DNA of 64,000 nucleotides from Versatilivorator sp963663845 (GTDB lineage: Bacteria > Acidobacteriota > Terriglobia > Versatilivoradales > Versatilivoraceae), in the NCBI GenBank assembly GCA_963663845.2, contig OY760650.2, positions 3,348,001 through 3,412,000 of the forward strand, given 5' to 3'. Made by a program: the position numbers and the translations under genes. The notes beneath the pieces are model-generated. The model was not told the origin of the DNA, searched no databases, and worked only from the letters and a program-made list of their open reading frames with translations. Position 1 is the first letter of the stretch. Each line of letters starts with the position of its first letter. Of this stretch, positions 1-7,975 are shown one piece after another.

Positions 1-265
1 GTAGGCTTGGGCGAAGCAGATCCGTGGCGTGTTTGCCGATCGAGCGGGGTGGAGGAGTTGCGGGAGGCTGTGCGGAGACGAATGCGGGCGGGACGCCCGC
101 GCTCCCGGGTGGGGTGCCTCTTTCAATGGGTCTTGCTGTTCGAGGAGGCGTGCGTCGGCTTGCCGGGCCTCATCCCTGCCGATGGGCCAGAGCCGTGAAG
201 CTTGGTGGCCCTTCGTAGTTCTTCGTTTGTCTTCGTGGATAACTCTTTTTTTCTTTTGTTTCAGG
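1..265. repeat. Interspersed GC-rich repeat region, no gene
   Basis: This gene-free stretch holds a copy of the window's commonest interspersed repeat. Its core is a palindromic run at 84-108 that pairs GCGGGCG with CGCCCGC and ends in CTCCCGG. It is followed at about 207-265 by a second module, a 'ttcgtggataac' block running into a T-rich 'ctttttttcttttgtttc' tract. Related copies lie near 21.9, 38.2 and 48.2 kb. Short open frames here are very probably spurious. Confidence 0.6.
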
Positions 266-269
266 TAAG

Positions 270-1313
270 CTACGCCAGCTTGGGTTTCAATTCTGCTCTG
301 GGTTTGACGGAGCGATTGAACACGAAGGGGGGCAAGTATCCCTGGACTATGCAGGAGAGGGCCTCGGTCACGCCGCGGCGCAGGTCCTCGCCCGATTCCA
401 CCGAGCTGGATCCCTGGTGGGGGGTGAGCACCACGTTGTCGAGGCTTCTGAGGGGGCTGTCGGCCCCCAGGGGCTCCTCCTCGGTCACGTCCAGAGCGGC
501 GCCGCCGATCCGCTGTTCCTTCAGGGCCTGGATCAGCGCCTGCTCGTCCACCACTCCGCCGCGGCTGGTGTTGACCAGAAACGCCGAGGGCTTCATCAGC
601 CTCAACTCGGGAGCGCCGATGAGATGCCGGGTCCCGGCGGTCAGGAAGGTGTGCAGGGACACCAGGTCCGACTCTCCCAGGACCTGTTCCAGCGACGTCA
701 ACTCCACGCCGGCTTCAGCGGCCAGGTGGGGATCCACGTAAGGGTCGGTGGCCAGAATGCGCATGCCGAATCCCTGCAACCGGGGAACCATGTGGCGGCC
801 GATGTTGCCGAAACCGACCAATCCCAACGTCAGCCGGCTGATCCGGCGCAGCGGGTGCCCCAGCGGAGCCTTGTCCCAACCGCCGGCCCTCACGTGCCGG
901 TCGAGGAGGACCACGCGCCGGGCGCAGGTCAGCACCAGGGCCGCCGCGTGGTCGGCAACCTCCTCCACGCAGTAGTCGGCCACGTTGAAGACCACGATGC
1001 CGCAGTCGGTGGCGGCCTCGACGTCGATGTTGTCCACTCCGATCCCGTAGCGGCCCACGGCCCAGCAATCGGGCAGGGCTTCCAGGACTCTTCTGGTCAT
1101 GGGCGTGAACAGGCCTTCGGTCAGGATGACCCGGGCGCCGGCGCAGGCTCGAACGATCTCCTCCTCGGTCTGCGCCGACAGCAGAACCAACTCCCCTCCC
1201 AGGTCCTCGACGGCTTTTCTCTCCGGGGCATAGAGGCGTTCCTTCTCCTCATCCGGACGGTCGCAGTCCACGTTCACCACTCTGACGGGCTGATCTCCCT
1301 GTTGGCTGGCCAT
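270..1313 (-). CDS. D-isomer-specific 2-hydroxyacid dehydrogenase (C-terminal-binding-protein type)
   Basis: A 347-residue NAD-dependent D-2-hydroxyacid dehydrogenase of the SerA/CtBP superfamily, cytoplasmic, expected to interconvert a 2-hydroxyacid and a 2-oxoacid. Visible: an N-terminal substrate domain, the Rossmann motif GFGNIG at about 167-172, the catalytic Arg in NTSRGG (R251), the acidic partner in the TEEEP segment (about 278-280) and the catalytic His in TPHQG (H299). It lacks the C-terminal ACT domain of classical phosphoglycerate dehydrogenases. The frame stays open to 1607, but the ATG at 1313 is preceded by GAGGAG at good spacing, so I start there. It is divergent from the large TonB-type gene. 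The substrate cannot be told from sequence; 3-phosphoglycerate, glyoxylate or another small acid are all possible. Confidence 0.85.
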   Translation of the reverse strand: MASQQGDQPVRVVNVDCDRPDEEKERLYAPERKAVEDLGGELVLLSAQTEEEIVRACAGARVILTEGLFTPMTRRVLEALPDCWAVGRYGIGVDNIDVEAATDCGIVVFNVADYCVEEVADHAAALVLTCARRVVLLDRHVRAGGWDKAPLGHPLRRISRLTLGLVGFGNIGRHMVPRLQGFGMRILATDPYVDPHLAAEAGVELTSLEQVLGESDLVSLHTFLTAGTRHLIGAPELRLMKPSAFLVNTSRGGVVDEQALIQALKEQRIGGAALDVTEEEPLGADSPLRSLDNVVLTPHQGSSSVESGEDLRRGVTEALSCIVQGYLPPFVFNRSVKPRAELKPKLA

Positions 1314-1699
1314 GTTGTTCGCTCCTCGCTGAGTGTCGATGATTTCGCCTGATTCGCTCCGCATTCGCGTGTCCACGCCGGAGCATTGTACCCGAGCACC
1401 GGGCAATCGAAAGAGTGAATCGGACCGTGTCGCCTCTCGCGGATCGAGGTTGGCAAGGGGTTGTCCCGCGCCCGAACGGTTTTTCTCCATTCTTGCGGGG
1501 CTGCTTGAAATCCAGCCGCCGGTTGCAAAGGCGTTGAACTTGATGCAGAATCCAGAGTGATGGAGTTGTTGTGCCGGGGCGTTTACCCGGGGATGGGACT
1601 CATCCATCCTTCTATCGCCGCCCTGCCAATGGTGGTTATGGCCGCCCTCGGAAGTCTTGCCTGACGAGTTCGGGTCGGGGCGGCCCCAGGAGACATATC
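1314..1699. other. Intergenic region between divergent genes
   Basis: This 386-base gap must hold the promoters of the divergent dehydrogenase and TonB-type gene. I see Shine-Dalgarno sites at both ends but no convincing -35/-10 pair, hairpin or repeat. Confidence 0.4.
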
Positions 1700-4600
1700 G
1701 TGTTCGTCAGACCGAATTCAATTCCAAGGTTGCCGTTTGCCGGGAGCGTCATGGTCCTTGCGGTGCTGCTTGCGGCGTCCATTCCCGCCGCCGGCCAGGT
1801 TTTGACCTCCCGGGTGGACGGAAGGGTGCTGGATCAGACCGGCGCCGTGGTGCCGGGCGTGACCGTGACCTTGACCAACGCCGCCACCAACGTGGCCCGC
1901 GAGACCGCCACCAACAGCTCCGGCCTCTACGTATTTCCCAACGTCTCCCAGGGAACCTATAGCGTTGAAGCCGCCGCCGACGGCTTCAAGACGGCCCTGA
2001 TTGAAGAGGTCCAGGTGGCGCTGGGCGCCCCCGCCAACGTCGACGTCGTGGTGGAGGTGGGGGTGGTGACCCAGACGGTGGTGGTGACGGCGGCCGAGAC
2101 CCAATCGGTGATGAACGAGGTCAACGCCGAGATCAGCACCAACCTCAACCGGGAGCAGGTCAAGGATCTTCCCTTGAACGGGCGCGGCGTGACCCAGTTG
2201 GCCCTTACCCAGGCCGGCGTGACCAGCCCCGGCGGGACGCGCTCGGCTGCCATCAACGGGGGCAGAGGCACCTTCAACAACTTCACCCTCGACGGGATCA
2301 ACAACCAGGACACCTTCATTCGAACCGATGCCCTCTTCGGAGTCATCCCGGTGCAGGAGAGCTTCATCGAGGAGGTGAGCATCACCACCGCCAACGCCGA
2401 CGTGGATGCCGGCCTGGGGAGCTCCCAGACCCAGTTCGTGACCCGGTCCGGGGGCAATGCCTATCACGGCGAGGTCTTCTACTACCATCGCAACGACGCC
2501 CTCAACGCCAACAACTACTTCAACAACGCCGCCGGTATCGACAAGGAGCGGGTCTTCATCCACCAGTTCGGCTTCAACGTGGGCGGTCCCATCCTGAAGG
2601 ACAAGCTTTTCTTCTTCGTCAACTACGAGGAGGAGCGCAGCCCCGGCACGGCCTCGGTGGTCCGAACCGTCCTGACGCAGTCGGCCCGGGCCGGCAATTT
2701 CAGCTACGTGAGGCAGGACAACGGCCAGATTGCCACGGTGAATCTTTTCCAACTCTCCGGGTTCAGCCCCGATCCGGCCATCGCCTCCGTGGTGGATGTG
2801 ACCCCGCTGCCCAACGACAGCAGCGTGGGCGACGGCAGAAACACTTCGGGGTATCGCTTCAACAGCCCCGACAACACCGATTCCGACTGGTTTGTTCTGA
2901 GGACGGACTACGAGATCAACCCCGGCCACTCCTTCACCGGGACCTTCCACCAGTTTCGCCTGGAGTCCCCCAACTCGGTGTTCAACGGCATCGACGCCGT
3001 CTTTCCCGGTCTGCCCGGCGCCGGGCAGGGCTCCAAGCGCCGACTGGGTTCCTTCGCTCTCACCAGCCTGTTGAAGCCCACCGTCACCAACGAGGCCAGG
3101 GTGGGCTTCCAGTCCTCGAATCCCCGCTTCTACACCAACGAGACCTTTCCCCTGGGCTACCAACTGGACTTGGCGGGCGGTTTCAGCAACCCCGTCCGGA
3201 ATTTTCTGGATCAGGGCCGCGATACCCGAAACGTGGACATCATGGACCACATTTCCTGGGTCAAGGGCAACCATACCGTCAAGGTGGGGGGCAGCGTGCG
3301 CCTGACCCAGGTGGACCAGTTCAATGACTCCGGGACCGTCCCCACCTACAGCCTGGGGTTCGGGCCCGGAAACCCCGATCCGTTGGTGCCCGATATCTTC
3401 CCCGGAGGGATCGCTTCCGGCGAGTTGAGCGCCGCCTCCGGGCTCCTGGGAACTCTGGGAGGCTTTATCGACAGCGCCGATCAGACCTTCAACGCCTCCT
3501 CGCCTCATTCGGGCTTCGTCGACGGCGCCTCCAACACCAACCTGCTCAAGCAGAACTTCGTCAATTTCTACGTGGGAGACACCTGGAGGATCACCCGCTG
3601 TCTGAGCATGAACCTGGGTTTCCGCTGGGAATATCACTCGGTGCCGGACGAGGCCAAGGGCCTGGCCCTCTTGCCGGTGGGCGGCTGGGAAGCGGTTCTG
3701 GATCCTGACGCCGTCATCGATCTGGCCGGCTCCACCAACGGAAGGCCCTTCTACACCGGCGACGGCAACAACTTCGCTCCCAACATCGGCATCGCCTATC
3801 AGCCCGGCCCCGGGCACCGGACCGTCATACGGGCCGGCTACGGCATCAACTACGTGGTCGACAACGGCTTGACCACCGTGCTCAACGCCCTGCGGGGCAA
3901 CGACGGCCTGAGCCAGTCGGTATCCCTTTCCGGACTGAGCGGCACCGTCAGCGGCGGCGGGCTGGTGCCCATTCCGGTTCCCGAGTTCCGCATACCGCGC
4001 ACCGCCCGCGACGGGATTCTGGCCGATTCCACGGCGGCCATCTTCACCATCGACCCCGGCATGCGCACTCCCTACGTGCAGCAGTGGAACCTGGGGGTGC
4101 AGCACCGGCTCATGCAGGACACGGCCGTCGAGTTGCGCTACGTGGGCAACCACGGCGTCAAGCTGACCCGGGCCATCGATCTCAACCAGGTGCTGCTGCC
4201 CCCGGACTTCATCGAGGATTTCCGGCGGGCCCAGCGCAACCTGGCCGCCAACGGGGACCCCAGGGTCGGCGAGCCGCTGCAGCTCTTTCCGCAACTGGGC
4301 CTTGCGGGCTTCCTGCAGGCGGGGTACGTCCAGAACTGGATTCGGAACGGTGAGATCGGCCAGTACATCGGCGGTTTTGTGGCCCCCAACCGCATTTTCT
4401 TCCTGAACGGCGAGGGAGGCGAGCGCTTCGGGGCCACCCTGCCCGCCAGCTATTTCCTGCGCAATCCCAACGCCTTCGTGAGCGACGTGGTGGGCAACAA
4501 CGCCTTCTCCAAGTACCACGCCCTCCAGGTCGAGATCAGGCGGCGCTTGCGTTCGGGCCTGACCGGCCAGTTCAACTACACCTGGGGGAAGGTGCTGACC

Positions 4601-5329
4601 AATTTCTCCGGCAGCCAGTCCAACTTCCGCGGGCTCTTCGACAACGCCCAGCCGGAGCTGGAGATCCTGCGTCCCGATTTCGACATCACCCACACCTTCA
4701 ACGGCAACTGGGTATGGGAGATCCCCTTCGGCGCCGGACGCCGGTGGATGAACGGCGGCAGCATCCTGGACGCGATCGCCGGCGGCTGGGACCTCAGCGG
4801 ATTCTTCAGGATGCGGTCGGGAGAGGTGGTCAACATCATCTCCCAGAGGGGAACCATCAATCGCGGCGGTCCCCGGGCGCTGACCAATACCGTGCACCTG
4901 GAGGGGATCGACATCAAGGCTCTCCAGACCAAGACGGGGGCCCACCGCCACCCGGACGGCCGGGTGACCCTGTTCGACTCCAGCCTCATTGCCGAGGGCG
5001 GCTTCGGCAATCCCCTCGTCTTCAAGAATCCGGCCATCCTGCAGGCGGGAAGTCTGGGCATGTCCCCCGTCAGCGGTCCCTGGTTCACCACGCTGGACGT
5101 GGGCCTCCGCAAGAGCGTTGCGCTGCCCTTCACGGAAGCGTCGCGGCTGCAGCTCCGGGTGGACGCCTTCAACGTGCTCAACCACACCAATTTCAGCGTG
5201 ACCAGCACCGCGGGAATCAGCGGCCTGGGGGTGGCCAACATCCACAATCCCAACACCACCGACTTCGGCCTGATCAGCTCGGCCTTCTCCGCCCGCACCC
5301 TCCAGGTGGGGTTGAAGGTGGAGTTCTAA
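1700..5329 (+). CDS. TonB-dependent receptor-like outer-membrane protein with carboxypeptidase-regulatory-like domain
   Basis: About 1209 residues. Order: signal peptide (hydrophobic VMVLAVLLAASIPAAGQ), an Ig-like carboxypeptidase-regulatory domain (VDGRVLDQTGAVVPGVTVTL onward, about 30-120), a plug-like region (ALTQAGVTSPGGTRSAAING, FTLDGINNQD) and a long C-terminal beta-barrel ending in ...LQVGLKVEF with a terminal Phe as in outer-membrane barrels. This architecture is expanded in Acidobacteria and is generally thought to bind large substrates; the ligand is unknown. The frame is open from 1571, but the GTG at 1700 has AGGAG at proper spacing and opens straight into the signal peptide. The dicarboxylate symporter starts 18 bases after its stop and may be co-transcribed. 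A long antisense open frame is a high-GC shadow. Confidence 0.9.
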   Translation: MFVRPNSIPRLPFAGSVMVLAVLLAASIPAAGQVLTSRVDGRVLDQTGAVVPGVTVTLTNAATNVARETATNSSGLYVFPNVSQGTYSVEAAADGFKTALIEEVQVALGAPANVDVVVEVGVVTQTVVVTAAETQSVMNEVNAEISTNLNREQVKDLPLNGRGVTQLALTQAGVTSPGGTRSAAINGGRGTFNNFTLDGINNQDTFIRTDALFGVIPVQESFIEEVSITTANADVDAGLGSSQTQFVTRSGGNAYHGEVFYYHRNDALNANNYFNNAAGIDKERVFIHQFGFNVGGPILKDKLFFFVNYEEERSPGTASVVRTVLTQSARAGNFSYVRQDNGQIATVNLFQLSGFSPDPAIASVVDVTPLPNDSSVGDGRNTSGYRFNSPDNTDSDWFVLRTDYEINPGHSFTGTFHQFRLESPNSVFNGIDAVFPGLPGAGQGSKRRLGSFALTSLLKPTVTNEARVGFQSSNPRFYTNETFPLGYQLDLAGGFSNPVRNFLDQGRDTRNVDIMDHISWVKGNHTVKVGGSVRLTQVDQFNDSGTVPTYSLGFGPGNPDPLVPDIFPGGIASGELSAASGLLGTLGGFIDSADQTFNASSPHSGFVDGASNTNLLKQNFVNFYVGDTWRITRCLSMNLGFRWEYHSVPDEAKGLALLPVGGWEAVLDPDAVIDLAGSTNGRPFYTGDGNNFAPNIGIAYQPGPGHRTVIRAGYGINYVVDNGLTTVLNALRGNDGLSQSVSLSGLSGTVSGGGLVPIPVPEFRIPRTARDGILADSTAAIFTIDPGMRTPYVQQWNLGVQHRLMQDTAVELRYVGNHGVKLTRAIDLNQVLLPPDFIEDFRRAQRNLAANGDPRVGEPLQLFPQLGLAGFLQAGYVQNWIRNGEIGQYIGGFVAPNRIFFLNGEGGERFGATLPASYFLRNPNAFVSDVVGNNAFSKYHALQVEIRRRLRSGLTGQFNYTWGKVLTNFSGSQSNFRGLFDNAQPELEILRPDFDITHTFNGNWVWEIPFGAGRRWMNGGSILDAIAGGWDLSGFFRMRSGEVVNIISQRGTINRGGPRALTNTVHLEGIDIKALQTKTGAHRHPDGRVTLFDSSLIAEGGFGNPLVFKNPAILQAGSLGMSPVSGPWFTTLDVGLRKSVALPFTEASRLQLRVDAFNVLNHTNFSVTSTAGISGLGVANIHNPNTTDFGLISSAFSARTLQVGLKVEF

Positions 5330-5347
5330 GGTAGAACAGGAGCCGTA

Positions 5348-6616
5348 ATGGACACCGCACCCGGCCAACCCTGGCACAAGAAGCTGCACTGGCGGATCGC
5401 GATAGCCATGCTGCTGGGCATCGTTGCCGGTCTGATCGGCGGGGAGCCCCTGGCCGCCAAGGTGGGCTGGCTCGGGGACCTCTTCATCCGCCTGCTGAAG
5501 ATGATCATCGTGCCCCTGGTGCTGACCTCGATCATTTCGGGCGTGGCTTCGGTCGGGGCGGGGGCCGGCCTGGGGCGTCTGTTCGGGAAAACCCTGGGTT
5601 ACTACGCAATGACCAGCCTGGCCGCCTGCCTGGTGGGTCTGTTGATGGTGAACACCATCCGCCCCGGGGTCGGCGCGGAACTGGTGGATATCGACACCCA
5701 GGAGGTGCCCGATCTCGCCGTCGTCCAGTCTCCGGTGGACCTGATTCTGGACATTGTGCCCGACAACGTCGTTTCGGCAGCGGCAGAGACCAAGATGCTC
5801 TCGATCATCTTCTTCGCGATCGTCGTAGGCCTCAGTATCGGCGGCCTCCACGAACGTTACCGCAAGCCGTTGCTGAGTTTTATCGAGGCGGGCTTTGAAA
5901 CCATGATGCGCCTGACCGGCGCAATCATTCGCATCATGGCTCCGCTGGGAGTGTTCGGTCTGATCGTGCGCCTGGTGGGCACCACCGGCCTGGAAGCCTT
6001 CAAGCCTCTGGGGCTCTATGCCCTGACGCTGGCCTGCGGCCTGACGATTCATCTGTTCGTCAGCTTGCCGCTCTTCCTGCGTTTTCTGGGCGGGATCAAT
6101 CCGATCATCCATTTCAGGAACATGGTTGAGCCGATCGTGATGGCCTTTTCCACCAGCTCGTCGGGCGCCACCCTGCCCGTCACCATCAATGCCGTCGAAA
6201 ACAAGGTCGGCGTCTCCAATCGGGTCAGTTCCTTCGTGCTGCCGATGGGCGCCACCGTCAACATGGACGGCACGGCGCTCTACGAGTGCGCAGGGGTCCT
6301 CTTTATCGCCCAGGCGATGGGGGTTTCACTGGGTCTGGAACAGCAGCTTCTGGTAGTGATGACGGCGCTGCTGGCCTCCATCGGAGCGGCGGCCGTGCCC
6401 TCTGCCGGACTGGTGGTGATCTTCATCGTGCTGGAGGCCGTCAACCTCACGGGACCGCAGGTGGAACTGCTGGTGGGAGCCATGCTGGCGGTGGACCGTC
6501 CCCTGGACATGTTCCGCACCGTGGTCAACGTCTTCAGCGATTCCTGCGGCGCCGCCATCATCGCGCGCTCCGAAGGCGAGACCGGAGTGGATGAAGCGGT
6601 TGCGCCCGCGTCCTGA
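5348..6616 (+). CDS. Dicarboxylate/amino acid:cation symporter (SDF/DAACS family)
   Basis: A 422-residue inner-membrane symporter of the GltP/DctA family, importing C4-dicarboxylates or acidic amino acids with H+ or Na+. The family landmarks are visible: the serine-rich reentrant loop STSSSGATLP followed by VTINAVE, the NMDGTALYE motif, and a late reentrant segment around PSAGLVVIFIV. Roughly eight hydrophobic helices can be traced, and length is normal (about 420). An AGGAG Shine-Dalgarno stands just before the ATG. It follows the TonB-type gene by 18 bases, suggesting an operon coupling outer-membrane capture with inner-membrane import, but that link is inference. Substrate cannot be decided between glutamate/aspartate and succinate/fumarate. 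Confidence 0.9.
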   Translation: MDTAPGQPWHKKLHWRIAIAMLLGIVAGLIGGEPLAAKVGWLGDLFIRLLKMIIVPLVLTSIISGVASVGAGAGLGRLFGKTLGYYAMTSLAACLVGLLMVNTIRPGVGAELVDIDTQEVPDLAVVQSPVDLILDIVPDNVVSAAAETKMLSIIFFAIVVGLSIGGLHERYRKPLLSFIEAGFETMMRLTGAIIRIMAPLGVFGLIVRLVGTTGLEAFKPLGLYALTLACGLTIHLFVSLPLFLRFLGGINPIIHFRNMVEPIVMAFSTSSSGATLPVTINAVENKVGVSNRVSSFVLPMGATVNMDGTALYECAGVLFIAQAMGVSLGLEQQLLVVMTALLASIGAAAVPSAGLVVIFIVLEAVNLTGPQVELLVGAMLAVDRPLDMFRTVVNVFSDSCGAAIIARSEGETGVDEAVAPAS

Positions 6617-6753
6617 GCGGGGTTTCCGATCCGGGACCCCAGCGTTCGCCGCTCCTGAGACGAATTCGGAAAAACGTGGCGATCCCCTGGGAGTTCCTAT
6701 AACATCCTTCGTTTGCCAGGTATCCAACGTTCCTTGAAGACCAGCGAGGCGCT

Positions 6754-7269
6754 ATGCAGAAAGGGACCAGCTCCGGAGTGAAATCCCCATCCATGTCACC
6801 GGCGCCCCAACCGTTGAGTGCGGGTCCGCCTGTCCAATCGGCTCCCGAAATTCCGGCTGCTGCGAGGCCCGCCCGTGGAAAATCCGGTAGAACCGCGGCC
6901 ATAGGAAAATCGCTGGTGCTCACCGGAAAACTTGCCGGCCAGGAAGACGTCTTCATAGACGGAACCGTGGAAGGGGCCATCGAGTTGCCGGACAGCGACC
7001 TGACCATCGGTCCCAACGGAAAGGTGAAAGCCGACATCAAGGCCAGGAAGATCACCGTATTCGGGAGAGTTACCGGGAAGATGTTTCCCGCGGAGAGGAT
7101 TGAGATCCTCAAGACCGCAACAGTCAGAGGCACGGTAAAGACGCCGCGAATCGTGGTTGAGGAGGGCGCGGTCGTCCATGGAAAGATCGAGTCCCTCGGA
7201 CAGGACATGAGCTTCCCGGCGGCCAGGCAAACGAAACCCCTGATCATTCGACAGCAAAGTCGCGGTTGA
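6754..7269 (+). CDS. Bactofilin (polymer-forming cytoskeletal protein), copy 1
   Basis: A 171-residue bactofilin. After a Pro/Ala-rich disordered N terminus of about 45 residues comes the beta-helical core, seen as short repeats such as LVLTGKLAGQEDVFIDGTVEG, LTIGPNGKVKADIKARKI and VRGTVKTPRIVVEEGAVVHG. A short basic tail follows. Bactofilins self-assemble without nucleotide into filaments that position cell-wall or polarity factors. A second bactofilin begins 19 bases downstream, so the two are almost certainly co-transcribed and may co-polymerise. The start at 6754 is supported by a purine-rich 'cgagg' upstream. Confidence 0.9.
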   Translation: MQKGTSSGVKSPSMSPAPQPLSAGPPVQSAPEIPAAARPARGKSGRTAAIGKSLVLTGKLAGQEDVFIDGTVEGAIELPDSDLTIGPNGKVKADIKARKITVFGRVTGKMFPAERIEILKTATVRGTVKTPRIVVEEGAVVHGKIESLGQDMSFPAARQTKPLIIRQQSRG

Positions 7270-7288
7270 ACCCGCCAGGCGCCGTCAG

Positions 7289-7684
7289 ATGAGTATAGCC
7301 AACATAGGAGAGTCCATCAGATTCGAGGGATCTCTCAGCGGACTCGAAGACGTTTTGGTCGACGGGGACGTAAAGGGAACCATCCGGCTTCCGGAGTGCA
7401 GCTTGACGGTCGGCCCCACCGGAAGGATCCACGCCGACGTCGAAGCCAGGAACTTGACAGTCAGGGGTCGCATTACCGGGAATATCGTTTGCCTGGAACG
7501 CATGAGGCTTTGCAATACCGGCTCGATCGATGGCGACGTGAAGACGCCGCGGATCCACATCGAGGACGGAGCCGTCGTCCGTGGCAGAATCGAAGTAGCC
7601 AAAGCGCCGCCGTCGTCCGAAGCCGCGCCGCCGACCGGGACTGACTTCCCTTCCACAAAAGCCGCGCGATCCCCTGATTCCTAG
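7289..7684 (+). CDS. Bactofilin, copy 2
   Basis: A 131-residue shorter paralogue of the preceding bactofilin. The beta-helical repeats are clear: IRFEGSLSGLEDVLVDGDVKG, LTVGPTGRIHADVEARNLTV, GSIDGDVKTPRIHIEDGAVVRG. It has almost no N-terminal extension, unlike copy 1, but carries a Ser/Pro/Ala-rich C-terminal tail of about 30 residues. The DVKTPRI segment is shared with copy 1, which points to tandem duplication followed by divergence of the tails. Function is inferred as a co-assembling scaffold subunit. Confidence 0.88.
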   Translation: MSIANIGESIRFEGSLSGLEDVLVDGDVKGTIRLPECSLTVGPTGRIHADVEARNLTVRGRITGNIVCLERMRLCNTGSIDGDVKTPRIHIEDGAVVRGRIEVAKAPPSSEAAPPTGTDFPSTKAARSPDS

Positions 7685-7726
7685 CCGGAGCCATCCGCCC
7701 GTTTCCCACCTGCCGGTTCGGTTCCC

Positions 7727-7975
7727 ATGAAGACGACGATTGAAATCCATGACGAGTTGCTGGCGCGCGCCAAGCAGCACGCCAGGGGAAAAGGGTGCTC
7801 CCTGCGTTCCGTGGTGGAGGAGGGCCTGCGTCAACTGCTTTCCCGGCCCGAGTCACGGCACCGGTACCGGTTGCCGGATCTGAGCACTGGTGATCCGGAG
7901 TCTGCTGACCCGCTGGAGGCCTATTCGTGGCAGGACCTGCGTGGAATGATCTACGGAGAGCCGGAGAGACATTGA
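7727..7975 (+). CDS. VapB-family antitoxin (cognate toxin apparently lost)
   Basis: An 82-residue protein with the N-terminal ribbon-helix-helix typical of VapB antitoxins (MKTTIEIHDELLARAKQHA, then SLRSVVEEGLRQLL) and a C-terminal toxin-binding tail ending WQDLRGMIYGEPERH, like the W..(I/L)R..IY ending of VapB proteins. In intact systems the PIN-domain RNase VapC follows with a 4-base overlap. Here a TTGA overlap is present and the next frame opens with residues matching a VapC start, but continues directly into RecD2 helicase. The antitoxin therefore seems orphaned. It may still repress its own promoter and thereby influence recD2, but I see no clear operator. Confidence 0.75.
   Translation: MKTTIEIHDELLARAKQHARGKGCSLRSVVEEGLRQLLSRPESRHRYRLPDLSTGDPESADPLEAYSWQDLRGMIYGEPERH

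Noticed and set aside
1718..6112. A 1464-codon open frame antisense to the TonB-type and symporter genes
   Set aside because: It mirrors two well-recognised genes, has low-complexity Gly/His/Val-rich content and no domain; long antisense frames are expected at this GC content.
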